DNA of 64,000 nucleotides from Lysinibacillus sphaericus OT4b.31 (GTDB lineage Bacteria > Bacillota > Bacilli > Bacillales_A > Planococcaceae): contig NZ_KB933398.1 of assembly GCF_000392615.1 (NCBI RefSeq), positions 1,975,136 to 2,039,135 of the forward strand. Direction: 5' to 3'. Shown piece by piece: positions 9,881 to 19,358 of the stretch. The notes under the pieces were generated by a model. That model saw nothing but the letters and a program-made list of their open reading frames with translations, was not told the DNA's origin and made no database searches. A program made the position numbers and the translations under genes. Each line of letters starts with the position of its first letter. Position 1 is the stretch's first letter.

Positions 9881-10981
9881 ATGAAATGGAAACAACAATT
9901 GGCCGGTATGCAAGCGTATAAGCCAGGTAAACCAATTGAAGAAGTTCAGCGTGAATTCGGCTTACAAGAAGTCGTGAAATTAGCATCAAATGAAAACCCA
10001 TTTGGTTGCTCACCAAAGGTAACAGCTTATTTACAGGATAACGCAGTTAATCATGCTATCTATCCAGATGGCTATGCACAAAACTTACGTACAACTGTAG
10101 CAAATTATCTAGGTGTCAAAGAAACACAGCTTCTTTTTGGAAACGGCTCAGATGATATTATTACGATTCTTACTCGTGCCCTGTTGTATCCAGGTGTGAA
10201 CACAGTTATGGCTGATCCATCCTTCTCGCAATACTGGCATAATGCTGACATCGAAGGGGCAGAAGTACGAAAAATTCCTTGTATCGAAGGGGCACACGAT
10301 TTAGATGCTATGGCAGCAGCAATTGATGACAAAACATCAATCTTGTGGGTTTGTAGCCCAAATAACCCAACAGGTGTTGTCATTGCTGACGGTGATTTAC
10401 GTGCCTTTTTAGCAAAAGTACCAAGCGATGTACTTGTTGTTTTAGATGAAGCGTATATCGAATATGTAACGCATCCGGCTCACAAAAACACACTACCATT
10501 AATCGAAGAGTTTCCAAATGTGCTATTAATGCGTACATTTTCAAAAGCCTATGGTCTTGCTTCATTCCGTGTTGGCTATGCAATCGGTCAGTCAGCAGTA
10601 ATTGCGAAGCTTGACCCAGTACGTGCGCCATTCAATAATACAATTTTAAGCCAAGCTGTAGCGGCGATTGCACTGAGCGATCAAGACTATATTAAAGCTT
10701 GTTGTGAAGCAAATGAAAAAGGCAAAAAGCAATACGTTGAATTTTGTGAACAGCATAATTTAACTTACTACCCATCTGATACGAACTTTATTTTCTTTAA
10801 TACGAATGCTGATAGCGATGTTGTGTTCCAAGAACTGATGAAACGTGGTTTTATTATCCGGAGTGGGAATGCTCTAGGTACACCAGGGTTTATCCGTGTA
10901 ACAATCGGTACAAAAGCTCAGAACGAAGCATTATTAGGACATCTTGAAGCGGTGTTAAAAGAGCAAGGGGTTTTTGCATGA
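9881..10981 (+). CDS. hisC: Histidinol-phosphate / aromatic aminotransferase
   Basis: PLP-dependent class I/II aminotransferase of 366 residues serving histidine synthesis (imidazole acetol phosphate) and, in Bacillus, also phenylalanine and tyrosine synthesis. Motifs are ASNENPFG near residue 33, SPNNPTG near 160, and the PLP-binding lysine in TFSKAYGLA near 220. The ATG at 9872 abuts the GAGGAG site, so the ATG at 9881 is the likelier start. It lies between aroH and tyrA and overlaps tyrA by four bases. Confidence 0.95.
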   Translation: MKWKQQLAGMQAYKPGKPIEEVQREFGLQEVVKLASNENPFGCSPKVTAYLQDNAVNHAIYPDGYAQNLRTTVANYLGVKETQLLFGNGSDDIITILTRALLYPGVNTVMADPSFSQYWHNADIEGAEVRKIPCIEGAHDLDAMAAAIDDKTSILWVCSPNNPTGVVIADGDLRAFLAKVPSDVLVVLDEAYIEYVTHPAHKNTLPLIEEFPNVLLMRTFSKAYGLASFRVGYAIGQSAVIAKLDPVRAPFNNTILSQAVAAIALSDQDYIKACCEANEKGKKQYVEFCEQHNLTYYPSDTNFIFFNTNADSDVVFQELMKRGFIIRSGNALGTPGFIRVTIGTKAQNEALLGHLEAVLKEQGVFA

Positions 10982-12075
10982 GTCGCAAAGTACTCGTTAT
11001 TGGGCTAGGCTTAATTGGAGGCTCGATTGCCCTTGCTCTACAGAAAGCACCAGAAACCCAAATTATAGGCTATGATATGGATGCCAAAACTCGTGAGCAT
11101 GCAAAGACATTAAAGATAGTGCATGAGGTTGTAACCGATCCGAAAGATGTCGCTGCCGACGTCGATGTCATCATTTTTGGCACGCCCGTCAATGCTACAC
11201 TTGAGTGGATGGAACAACTCAAATCATGGCCGTTAAAAAATAAAGTAATCGTAACAGATACAGGTAGTACGAAAAAAATGATTATGCAAAAAGCTGGAGA
11301 ATTACGTGCTCAGGGGATTACGTTTATCGGCGGACACCCAATGGCGGGTTCTCACAAAAGTGGCGTTTTAGCCGCAAAGGCGCATCTTTTCGAAAATGCA
11401 TATTATATGCTGACGCCACTTGCAGGTGAAGAAATTATTAATATGGCTCAGCTTGAAAGTCTATTAAAATTTACACATGCGAAAGTTGTAAGTGTATCAG
11501 CACGTGAACATGATCATATGACAGCTGTTGTAAGTCATTTTCCACATGTCATCGCAGCCTCTCTCGTTCATCAGCTCGGAGAAGAGAATGGAGAGTATCC
11601 CATGACACGCTCACTCGCGGCAGGTGGCTTCCGTGATGTGACGCGTATTGCATCGTCTAATCCGATATTGTGGCGTGATATTACACTACAAAATCGTGAT
11701 GAGCTCATTGCGCAGTTAGAGGGCTGGCAAGCAGAAATGGACCGTGTCAAGGAACTGTTATTAGACGGTAATTCAGACGATATACAAAATTATTTTGCTG
11801 TTGCGAAAGACTTGCGTGATGAACTTCCAATTAGTGCAGGTGCTATGTTTACATCCTTTGATTTGTATGTGGATGTTCCTGACTACCCAGGGGTTATTTC
11901 TGAGGTGACAGGTATACTGGCTGATGAAGCAATCAGTATTACAAACTTGCGTATCGTGGAATCTCGAGAAGACGTCTTCGGAGTACTTGTCATTAGCTTG
12001 CAAAGTGAAAGTGACCGTGAACGTGCTGCAGCTTGTATTCAAAAACGTGCAAACTTTGAAACATATATTTCATAG
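10978..12075 (+). CDS. tyrA: Prephenate dehydrogenase with ACT domain
   Basis: NAD-dependent oxidative decarboxylation of prephenate to 4-hydroxyphenylpyruvate for tyrosine synthesis. The 365-residue protein has the nucleotide-binding motif VIGLGLIGGS at the N terminus, GGHPMAGSHKSG at about 120, DHMTAVVSHFPH at about 180, and a C-terminal ACT domain starting DVPDYPGVISEVTGIL (about 300) that probably senses tyrosine. ATGA overlap with hisC shows translational coupling. Confidence 0.97.
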   Translation: MSRKVLVIGLGLIGGSIALALQKAPETQIIGYDMDAKTREHAKTLKIVHEVVTDPKDVAADVDVIIFGTPVNATLEWMEQLKSWPLKNKVIVTDTGSTKKMIMQKAGELRAQGITFIGGHPMAGSHKSGVLAAKAHLFENAYYMLTPLAGEEIINMAQLESLLKFTHAKVVSVSAREHDHMTAVVSHFPHVIAASLVHQLGEENGEYPMTRSLAAGGFRDVTRIASSNPILWRDITLQNRDELIAQLEGWQAEMDRVKELLLDGNSDDIQNYFAVAKDLRDELPISAGAMFTSFDLYVDVPDYPGVISEVTGILADEAISITNLRIVESREDVFGVLVISLQSESDRERAAACIQKRANFETYIS

Positions 12076-12125
12076 AAAAAATGCGTTCGCGCTCGTGTCA
12101 TAGCGCTGAGTGCCTTGATAAAAGA

Positions 12126-12151
12126 GAAAGCGTCGATGTATCGGCGCTTTC
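12126..12151 (+). other. Hairpin in the tyrA-aroA gap
   Basis: GAAAGCGTCGA pairs with TCGGCGCTTTC across a TGTA loop. It lacks a clean T run, so it may be a weak terminator, an RNA processing site or a stabiliser within the operon. Confidence 0.5.
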
Positions 12152-12178
12152 TATCTTCATATGGAGGGAGAAATAGCT

Positions 12179-13468
12179 ATGAGTGAAAAAGTATTACAGT
12201 ATCATAAACCATCCTTAAAAGGGACATTAACAATTCCAGGTGATAAATCAGTATCACACCGCTCTATCATGTTTGGCTCGATCGCAACTGGAAAAACGAC
12301 GGTCGATGGCTTTTTACTAGGTGAGGATTGTTTAAGCACAATAGATTGCTTCCGTAAGCTTGGTGTGAAAATTGATGTTGAAGGAACAAATGTAGCAATT
12401 GATAGTCCAGGTATTGATGGCTGGCAAGAACCTACAGAGGTATTATACACAGGTAACTCGGGTACAACGACACGCTTAATGCTTGGAATTTTAGCTGGTT
12501 CGAATGTCCATACAGTAATGACAGGCGATGCATCTATTGGAAAGCGTCCAATGCGTCGCGTTATTGACCCCTTACGTCAAATGAGTGCGCATATTACAGG
12601 AAGAGCGGATGGACAATACACACCATTAGCCATTCAAGGGACACCGTTACAAGCAATCGACTATAAAATGCCCGTTGCAAGTGCGCAAGTAAAATCAGCT
12701 GTTTTGCTTGCTGGTTTACGTGCAGTAGGGACAACAATAGTAAGAGAAACAGAAGTATCACGAGACCATACTGAACGAATGCTGCGTCAATTTGGTGCAC
12801 AGGTTGATGAGGACAACGGGATTATCTCACTAAAAGGAGGACAAACACTTACAGGTACCCATGTTGCTGTTCCTGGTGATATCTCTTCAGCTGCCTTTTT
12901 CTTAGTGGCTGGTGCTACTTGTAAGGATAGTCGTATCGTGTTAGAAAATGTGGGCATCAACCCAACTCGAGACGGTATTATAGAGGTTTTACAGAATATG
13001 GGCGCATCTATGGCAGTAATACCACATAAAGATGGTCAATCAGAGCCTACTGCAACGATTACAATTGAAACGTCCAAATTGATAGGAACTACAATTGAAG
13101 GTGACATCATTCCAAGACTGATTGATGAAATTCCTATACTTGCGTTATTAGCGACTCAGGCACAAGGTAAAACGATTATTAAGGATGCTGAGGAATTAAA
13201 AGTAAAGGAAACCGATCGTATTACAGCTGTAGTGGATGAACTGAAAAAATTAGGGGCTACTATTGAAGCCACAGAGGACGGCATGATTATCGAAGGGCCA
13301 ACGCCTTTACAAGGGGCAAGTTTAAAAACATATGGTGACCACCGCATCGGTATGATGGGTGCTGTTGCAGCATTAATAAGCGATGGTGTCGTGACATTAG
13401 ATGATGCACAATGTATAGCAGTGTCTTACCCGGCGTTTTTCGAGCATGTTGAAGCTGTGAAACAATAA
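12179..13468 (+). CDS. aroA: 3-phosphoshikimate 1-carboxyvinyltransferase (EPSP synthase)
   Basis: Joins phosphoenolpyruvate to shikimate 3-phosphate, the step before chorismate synthase. It is named aroE in B. subtilis. The 429-residue protein has GDKSVSHRS near residue 20, [10 protein letters not shown] near 92, and KETDRI followed by DHRIGM in the C-terminal half. The site GGAGGGAG overlaps an in-frame ATG at 12161, so the ATG at 12179 is chosen. It is the last gene of the aromatic block before a terminator at 13480. Confidence 0.98.
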   Translation: MSEKVLQYHKPSLKGTLTIPGDKSVSHRSIMFGSIATGKTTVDGFLLGEDCLSTIDCFRKLGVKIDVEGTNVAIDSPGIDGWQEPTEVLYTGNSGTTTRLMLGILAGSNVHTVMTGDASIGKRPMRRVIDPLRQMSAHITGRADGQYTPLAIQGTPLQAIDYKMPVASAQVKSAVLLAGLRAVGTTIVRETEVSRDHTERMLRQFGAQVDEDNGIISLKGGQTLTGTHVAVPGDISSAAFFLVAGATCKDSRIVLENVGINPTRDGIIEVLQNMGASMAVIPHKDGQSEPTATITIETSKLIGTTIEGDIIPRLIDEIPILALLATQAQGKTIIKDAEELKVKETDRITAVVDELKKLGATIEATEDGMIIEGPTPLQGASLKTYGDHRIGMMGAVAALISDGVVTLDDAQCIAVSYPAFFEHVEAVKQ

Positions 13469-13479
13469 TCAACACGAGG

Positions 13480-13507
13480 CTCTCCAATACTTTTTGGGGA
13501 GTTTTTT
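13480..13507 (+). terminator. Terminator after aroA
   Basis: CTCTCCAA pairs with TTGGGGAG (one G-U pair) and is followed by six T, 11 bases after the aroA stop. Confidence 0.88.
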
Positions 13508-13563
13508 CTTGTTTCGGAAGAGAATGTTTTGTAGCATAAAGGTATTAAGGAAAGAATAGGTGA

Positions 13564-14832
13564 ATGACTGTGAACAATGCGATGACTGAAATAATGCAAG
13601 CACTTGAGCAAGGGGATTTAACTTTAATAGATCAACTACTTGAATCGTTTTTAACAAAGGAGCTACCAGAAGAAACTTACGCACTTGCGGAAGTATTTAT
13701 GCAGTATGGATACATGAAGGAAGCAGACCGTGTACTAGAGCATTTACAATTTTTATTCCCAGAAGAGGCACAGTTAAAAATTGATCGTGCAAATGTCTTA
13801 ATGGAGCTTGCTGATGAGGACGCAGCGTTAGATTTACTATTAGAAGTAGAAGATACGTCCCCAGAATACCCACAGGCATTATTGGTGTTAGCAGATTACT
13901 ATCAAATGCAAGGGTTATTTGAAGTGGCAGAAAAGCGCATTAATGAAGCGCTAGCTATTTTACCTGATGAGCCACTTTTACAATTTGCTAAAGCAGAGCT
14001 AATGTTTGAAACAGGACGTTTTCTAGAGGCCGCACGTCTTTACGAGGAATTGCATGCACTACAAGAAGAATTTGCTGGTGTAAGTCTCGTTGAGCGACTT
14101 GCTGAGGTATATCGTGCAGGGGCTGCTTATGAAACAGCATTAGACTATTATTTAGCTGCACTTGAAGATGAAGTGAAGCCCGATATATTATTTGGTGCTG
14201 CCTATTCAGCGTTCCAATCGCAAAAATATGAAATGGCCATTAAGCAATTAGAGGAGTTAAAAGAATTAGATCCTGATTATTTCTCAGCGTATTTATTGCT
14301 TGCGGAAAGCTATGCCATGTCGGAGGACAATACAAAAGCGTATGCGGCTATTAAAGAAGGCTTAAAGCGTGACGAGTACGATAAATCACTTTTCTTATTT
14401 GCTGGTAAAATGGCATTGAAAAATGGTCTGACAGATGAAGCCGAAAATTATTTACGTGAGGCGATTGCATTAGATCCTGAATATATGGAGGCGGTGTTAG
14501 CGCTGATCTCTGTTTTGACACAGCAAGAACGGTCTGAGGATGTCGTTGAGTTATTTGAAACGTTGCAACAAAATGATTTTGAATGGTCAACATTGTACCC
14601 GTTCGCAGCGGATGCATATGCTAATTTAGAATTGTACGACCGTGCATACGAATTTTATCGTTTGGCATATACTGATTTTAAGGAAGACGCAACATTTTTA
14701 GAAAAATATGTTTATTTCTTATTAGAAGAAGGCAAGCGTTCGGAAGCAAAAGAGGTACTTGGTCAATTAATACGCGTTCAACCTGGTGAACCAGAGTGGC
14801 AAGAAAAGTTAGAAAGCTTAGAATTTGAGTAA
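13564..14832 (+). CDS. ypiA: TPR-repeat protein, YpiA-like
   Basis: A 422-residue soluble protein made almost entirely of helical tetratricopeptide repeats, for example EMAIKQLEELKELDPDYFSA and EAENYLREAIALDPEYMEAV. It is likely a protein-protein adaptor of unknown partner. It is acidic and has no signal peptide. Length and position directly after aroA and before ypiB match B. subtilis YpiA. It starts a second transcription unit that may run through ypiB. Confidence 0.9.
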   Translation: MTVNNAMTEIMQALEQGDLTLIDQLLESFLTKELPEETYALAEVFMQYGYMKEADRVLEHLQFLFPEEAQLKIDRANVLMELADEDAALDLLLEVEDTSPEYPQALLVLADYYQMQGLFEVAEKRINEALAILPDEPLLQFAKAELMFETGRFLEAARLYEELHALQEEFAGVSLVERLAEVYRAGAAYETALDYYLAALEDEVKPDILFGAAYSAFQSQKYEMAIKQLEELKELDPDYFSAYLLLAESYAMSEDNTKAYAAIKEGLKRDEYDKSLFLFAGKMALKNGLTDEAENYLREAIALDPEYMEAVLALISVLTQQERSEDVVELFETLQQNDFEWSTLYPFAADAYANLELYDRAYEFYRLAYTDFKEDATFLEKYVYFLLEEGKRSEAKEVLGQLIRVQPGEPEWQEKLESLEFE

Positions 14833-14846
14833 AGGAGGGAGTGGGT

Positions 14847-15404
14847 ATGACTGCTTCTGTATCAGTTGTCGATAAAAAAGCATTTGTTCGATGGTTTTTA
14901 AAAAATTATCAATTGAAACGTCGTGAGTGTGTATGGATTTTAAACTACTTATTAAGTAATGATGAGTTGTTAAAGCGAATACGATTTGTCGAAGAAGCGC
15001 ATTATTGTCCTAGAGCAATGGTGATGTCTACAGTTGACTCAACTGGTGTGCCATTTCGTTTTTACAAAGGCAATGTGATGACAGCAGATGCTGAGAAATC
15101 TTTCCATGATTTACGCTTACATGAACACGAAGATATGTATATACAATTGAATTTTCCAAATATACCTCCGAGTGCACAATACTTAGCAGTTCTTGAAGAA
15201 AACCCTTATATGCCAGAAACACTGATTGTCAGTGAAAAAGATCGTTTACTGGCAGAAGAGCTGCTTTCGAACAGCTTACTCGTATTCCAAGAAGAAAAAT
15301 TACTCGCACAGATTGATGAAGCCCTGGACCAGGGAGATGAAGAACGCTTTTATGAATTGTCAAATTTGTTACAGGTTTTAAAAGAAACAGCTAATCTGCG
15401 CTAA
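14847..15404 (+). CDS. ypiB: UPF0302 family protein YpiB
   Basis: A 185-residue cytoplasmic protein of unknown molecular role. It has the conserved N-terminal segment FVRWFLKNYQLKRRECVWIL and the FVEEAHYCPRAMVMS motif of the family, with an acidic C-terminal tail. A strong AAAGGAGGG site sits seven bases before the ATG at 14847. The in-frame GTG at 14841 touches the site and was rejected. It follows ypiA closely, as in B. subtilis. Confidence 0.9.
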   Translation: MTASVSVVDKKAFVRWFLKNYQLKRRECVWILNYLLSNDELLKRIRFVEEAHYCPRAMVMSTVDSTGVPFRFYKGNVMTADAEKSFHDLRLHEHEDMYIQLNFPNIPPSAQYLAVLEENPYMPETLIVSEKDRLLAEELLSNSLLVFQEEKLLAQIDEALDQGDEERFYELSNLLQVLKETANLR

Positions 15405-15813
15405 ACATTTGCCTCATAGGTAAAAATTGAATGTCCTTTATCCACTTCTATATGGTAACATGACAAGTGAATGATTGTTTTCACTTTTTATTGGTTATCC
15501 TATTTATGGAGTGGAGAAGGGCATTTTTTATTTCGATTTACCACAGGCACACATATCTCAACAGATGGCGAGCAGAGAGCGGTAGTAGCTCGGTAGTAGC
15601 TCTTTCTTAGGGAGCGTGTAAACGTTGATAAAGCCTCTGGTGAATTTTCACTGTAGCTCACTGACCTCCGTTGGTAAAAATGCCACGTCCTGTGGCTTTA
15701 ATGAAATGACCGACATCCAGTCGGGGCCCTCACGCAAGTCTACACACAATTAAAATCCGGACGCACTTATGTCAGGGGCTAAGTAAATTAGCAATATGAG
15801 GAGGGTTATTAAG
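15405..15813. other. 409-bp gene-free stretch with short repeats and hairpins
   Basis: No credible gene. An 11-bp unit CGGTAGTAGCT is repeated twice at 15580-15601. Two small perfect hairpins lie at 15682-15696 (GCCAC/GTGGC) and 15710-15724 (CCGAC/GTCGG). The segment has higher GC than its surroundings and may be a decayed repeat element. A sporulation- or sigma-A-type promoter for ypiF is not obvious. Confidence 0.5.
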
Positions 15814-16263
15814 ATGTATTTTAATGCAAACGATGTGACATCGTTTATGGCACAGAAGGAATTTATCGACACAGCGATTGTACCACTCGTAGCCATCGAT
15901 TTAACGAATGAAAAAATGAAGCAGAGTGGTGCGGAAGCGGATTTTTTGTTATCGCTCACGGCTTTTATCGAGCAGCAATTTAAAGGCCGTTTGCTTGTCA
16001 TGCCACCATTTTCTTATAGTACTACGTTGAAAAACGAAGAAATGCCAGTGCAATTAGAGGCACAATTACATAATGCTGGCTTTAAGCATGTGTTCTTCAT
16101 TACTTGTGACCATTTTTGGACAAATATTGGAGATGTTGTAAATGTCATTTGGTTACCAGCCATTCCGCTAGAATCGATGGATAAAGGCGTGAAAAACTCC
16201 ATTCTCGAAGATCAATTACGACAAGTAATTCCGTTGTTTTCGACTAAATGGGCACAGATTTAA
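15814..16263 (+). CDS. ypiF: YpiF family protein (DUF2487)
   Basis: A 149-residue soluble protein starting MYFNANDVTSFMAQKEFIDT, a pattern I recognise from YpiF of Bacillus. Function is unknown. The AGGAGG site overlaps an in-frame ATG at 15796, so the ATG at 15814 is used. It precedes the qcrABC genes, the same order as in B. subtilis, which raises the possibility of a link with the cytochrome bc complex (inference only). Confidence 0.85.
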   Translation: MYFNANDVTSFMAQKEFIDTAIVPLVAIDLTNEKMKQSGAEADFLLSLTAFIEQQFKGRLLVMPPFSYSTTLKNEEMPVQLEAQLHNAGFKHVFFITCDHFWTNIGDVVNVIWLPAIPLESMDKGVKNSILEDQLRQVIPLFSTKWAQI

Positions 16264-16418
16264 CAATTTGTTTCAATAAATGTTCACATTCTACAGCTTT
16301 CCACAGAATGCTATATTGACCAAGCTATGGACTTGATATATCATAGATATGTCCTAGTATTACTATTTGTAAAAGTATGTCCGTTGGACTGACCTTTAAA
16401 GTTAGAGGGGGGAAAAGG

Positions 16419-16922
16419 ATGAGTAACAATCGAGTTTCACGTCGTCAATTTCTAAGTTATACACTTACTGGTGTAGGCGGATTTATGGCGGCAGGTATGC
16501 TGATGCCGATGGTTCGTTTTGCGTTAGACCCAGTGCTACAAAAACACGCTGGTGGGGATTTCGTCTTAACAGAACAAAAAATCGCTGACATCACTGAAGA
16601 GCCTATTAAAGTTGACTTCACATTTGAACAAGTTGACGCATGGTACAAATCTGATGTTACAAACGCTGCATGGGTTTATAAAAGCGGTGATGAAATAATC
16701 GCTTTATCACCAGTTTGTAAGCATTTAGGTTGTACAGTAAACTGGGCGGGCGATACAGCACACCCAGATCAATTCTTCTGTCCTTGTCACGCTGGGCGTT
16801 ACGAGAAAAACGGAAAGAACATTGCAGGTACACCACCTCTAGGTCCGTTGGATGAATTTGAAGTACAAGAAAAAGATGGTTATTTAATGATTGGTCCATC
16901 AAGAGCAAATACTCTAGTTTAA
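16419..16922 (+). CDS. qcrA: Menaquinol:cytochrome c reductase Rieske iron-sulfur subunit
   Basis: Membrane-anchored 2Fe-2S subunit of the b6c-type complex that passes electrons from menaquinol to cytochrome c. The 167-residue protein begins MSNNRVSRRQFLSYTLTGVG, a twin-arginine-like N terminus (RRQFL) with one transmembrane helix. The two cluster motifs are CKHLGCTV and CPCHAGRY. The ATG at 16419 follows GAGGGGGG; an ATG 42 bases upstream has no site. First gene of qcrABC, 22 bases before qcrB. Confidence 0.97.
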   Translation: MSNNRVSRRQFLSYTLTGVGGFMAAGMLMPMVRFALDPVLQKHAGGDFVLTEQKIADITEEPIKVDFTFEQVDAWYKSDVTNAAWVYKSGDEIIALSPVCKHLGCTVNWAGDTAHPDQFFCPCHAGRYEKNGKNIAGTPPLGPLDEFEVQEKDGYLMIGPSRANTLV

Positions 16923-16944
16923 TTTGTAAGGGGGTACGAATTCA

Positions 16945-17619
16945 GTGCTAAACAAAATTTATGATTGGGTCGATGAACGATTAGATATTACACCGATTTG
17001 GCGTGATATTGCCGACCACGAAGTGCCAGAGCACGTTAACCCTGCACACCATTTTTCAGCATTCGTTTACTGCTTTGGTGGATTAACATTCTTCATCACA
17101 GTAATTCAAATTCTTTCTGGTATGTTCTTAACAATGTATTATGTACCAGATATCGAAAATGCTTGGAAATCAGTTTACTATCTACAAAACGAAGTAGCAT
17201 TCGGTGAAATCGTACGCGGTATGCACCACTGGGGAGCTTCATTAGTTATCGTAATGATGTTCTTACATACACTTCGTGTATTCTTCACGGGTTCATATAA
17301 GAAACCTCGTGAGTTAAACTGGATGGTTGGTGTAGGTATTTTTGGTGTAATGATTGGTCTTGGTTTCACAGGCTATTTATTACCATGGGATATGAAAGCA
17401 TTATTCGCTACTAAAGTAGGTATCGAAATTGCCGCATCTGTACCGTTTATCGGTCAAATGATTAAAGTATTGTTAGCGGGTGACGCAACGATTATCGGTG
17501 CACAAACGTTAACACGATTCTTTGCGATTCATGTATTCTTCTTACCTGCAGTATTGTTTGGGTTACTTGCAGCACACTTTATCATGATTCGTCGTCAAGG
17601 AATTTCTGGACCGTTGTGA
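16945..17619 (+). CDS. qcrB: Menaquinol:cytochrome c reductase cytochrome b subunit
   Basis: A 224-residue cytochrome b6-type protein with four transmembrane helices that carries the b hemes and quinol sites. The histidine ligands are visible in RGMHHWGASLV and FLHTLRVFF on helix B and in FFAIHVFFLP with AAHFIMIRR on helix D. The start is a GTG after AAGGGGG. Short split-b form, with the rest of the b protein fused to cytochrome c in the next gene, as in other Bacillales. Confidence 0.97.
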   Translation: MLNKIYDWVDERLDITPIWRDIADHEVPEHVNPAHHFSAFVYCFGGLTFFITVIQILSGMFLTMYYVPDIENAWKSVYYLQNEVAFGEIVRGMHHWGASLVIVMMFLHTLRVFFTGSYKKPRELNWMVGVGIFGVMIGLGFTGYLLPWDMKALFATKVGIEIAASVPFIGQMIKVLLAGDATIIGAQTLTRFFAIHVFFLPAVLFGLLAAHFIMIRRQGISGPL

Positions 17620-17662
17620 TTTACACTTGACGGTTCGATGACTTTTTAAAGGAGGGGACACT

Positions 17663-18460
17663 ATGCATCGCGGAAAAGGAATGAAATTTGTCGGCGATTC
17701 TCGTATTAAAGCGAATCACAGAATGCCGAACGTTCCAAAAGATTATTCCGAATACCCAGGTAAAACAGAAGCTTTCTGGCCAAACTTCTTGCTTAAAGAG
17801 TGGATGGTCGGTGCTGTTTTCTTAATTGGTTATTTATTGTTAACTGTCGCTCACCCGTCTCCACTTGAGGGACAGGCTGACCCGACAAATACAGCTTATA
17901 TTCCATTACCGGACTGGTACTTCTTATTCGTGTACCAATTATTAAAATACACATATGCTTCTGGTCCATACAATGTAATCGGAGCAATTGTAATGCCGGG
18001 TATTGCGTTCATGGCGCTTTTATTAATGCCGTTCTTAGATACGACACCAGAACGTCGTCCATCTAAACGTCCATTACCAACAGCGTTCATGTTATTAACA
18101 CTAGCTTCAATGTTCTATTTAACTTGGGAATCAGTTGTAAACCATGACTGGGAAGCATCTAAGAAACAAGGCGAAATTAAAGAAGAAGTTGAAGTTGTTA
18201 TTGATGAAACACTACCAGGTTTTGCAATCTGGAATGGTGATTCTGGTGAGCAGGCTAAGTCTTGTATTGGCTGTCATGCTGCTGATTTAAGTGGCGGTCC
18301 AGCTGCACCATCATTATTAGGTAATACGTTAACAGCTGAAGAGATTGAAGATATCATGAAAAATGGTCGTGGCGGTATGCCAGGTGGCCAATTCCATGGT
18401 ACTGATGAAGAAGCTAAACAATTAGCTGAATTTATCGCAAGCTTAAAGCCTGTAGAATAA
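17663..18460 (+). CDS. qcrC: Menaquinol:cytochrome c reductase cytochrome b/c fusion subunit
   Basis: A 265-residue fusion of the subunit IV-like part of cytochrome b (residues 1-170, three transmembrane helices, PDWYFLFVYQLLKYTY) with a C-terminal cytochrome c domain. Heme attachment is CIGCH at about 207 and the distal methionine is in GGMPGG. This fusion is typical of Bacillus b6c complexes. AAAGGAGGG precedes the ATG and a terminator follows. Confidence 0.97.
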   Translation: MHRGKGMKFVGDSRIKANHRMPNVPKDYSEYPGKTEAFWPNFLLKEWMVGAVFLIGYLLLTVAHPSPLEGQADPTNTAYIPLPDWYFLFVYQLLKYTYASGPYNVIGAIVMPGIAFMALLLMPFLDTTPERRPSKRPLPTAFMLLTLASMFYLTWESVVNHDWEASKKQGEIKEEVEVVIDETLPGFAIWNGDSGEQAKSCIGCHAADLSGGPAAPSLLGNTLTAEEIEDIMKNGRGGMPGGQFHGTDEEAKQLAEFIASLKPVE

Positions 18461-18470
18461 CATTAGTTTG

Positions 18471-18498
18471 AAAGAGTCAGGAAACTGGCTCTTTTTTT
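18471..18498 (+). terminator. Terminator after qcrC
   Basis: AAAGAGTCAG pairs with CTGGCTCTTT (one G-U pair) across a GAAA loop and is followed by T. It starts 10 bases after the qcrC stop. Confidence 0.9.
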
Positions 18499-18712
18499 CT
18501 AGCTTTTTAGCTATTTTTAACGGTGAGAATGGAGTCAAATGGAAACGCGTATCTAAAACCGGAGTTAGTATAGAAAAACCGTATATTCGCATCGACAAAC
18601 AATTATTTTTTGTCAACAAAGAGGCGTTTACGAGCACCACACGTCAATTCATACATAATATTAAAGAAAAAAAGACATCTTAGTAAAGACGGATAGTAAA
18701 GGAGTTTTATTT

Positions 18713-19309
18713 ATGCAAATGACACGTGCAAACATCTGGTATCTCCTTACGCATAAATCATTTTTAATAGTATTACTTATCGTGAATCTATTAGGAACGA
18801 TCTACGGCTATTATTGGTATGGCTGGCAACTTGCCATCACGGAGCCTATTTTTTATATTTTCGTACCGGACAGTCCGACTGCCAGTTTGTTTTTTTGCTT
18901 TGTATTAACGGCATGGATTGTAGGTAAAAGTTGGCCCCTTATGGAAGTATTAGCGCTTGTAACATTGGTGAAATACGGCTTATGGGCGGATGTCATGAAC
19001 ATTTGGACGTTGGTTGAAACAGGTTCTATTGGTTGGCAGGGCTGGATGCTTGTCGGTTCGCATTTTGCGATGGCTGTGCAAGCAGTGCTTTACATTGGGA
19101 AGTATGTATTTACATACTGGCATGTTGCCGTAGCAGCTGTATGGACTTTGCATAATGATGTGATCGATTATGTGTTTGGGCAAATGCCCATGTATCGAGA
19201 TTTAGCAAGTTATACAAACTATATTGGTTATTTTACATTTTGGTTGTCAATTGCCTGTATCCTTCTTGCTATTTTCTCAATGAGGTGGCGCAAATATTTG
19301 CCGAATTAG
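18713..19309 (+). CDS. ypjA: DUF1405 integral membrane protein YpjA
   Basis: A 198-residue membrane protein with about five or six hydrophobic helices (for example FLIVLLIVNLLGTIYGYYWY). It matches the YpjA family in length and position downstream of qcrABC. Molecular function is unknown. AAAGGAG precedes the ATG. In B. subtilis ypjB follows, but here a zinc peptidase gene is next. Confidence 0.88.
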   Translation: MQMTRANIWYLLTHKSFLIVLLIVNLLGTIYGYYWYGWQLAITEPIFYIFVPDSPTASLFFCFVLTAWIVGKSWPLMEVLALVTLVKYGLWADVMNIWTLVETGSIGWQGWMLVGSHFAMAVQAVLYIGKYVFTYWHVAVAAVWTLHNDVIDYVFGQMPMYRDLASYTNYIGYFTFWLSIACILLAIFSMRWRKYLPN

Positions 19310-19358
19310 GTAAAAGTCTATAGAATTATAGTATCGAGTTAGAAAGGGGTTAAAAAAA

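Noticed and set aside
18468..18683. 71-codon open frame after qcrC
   Set aside because: It begins in the qcrC terminator, has no ribosome site and no recognisable domain.
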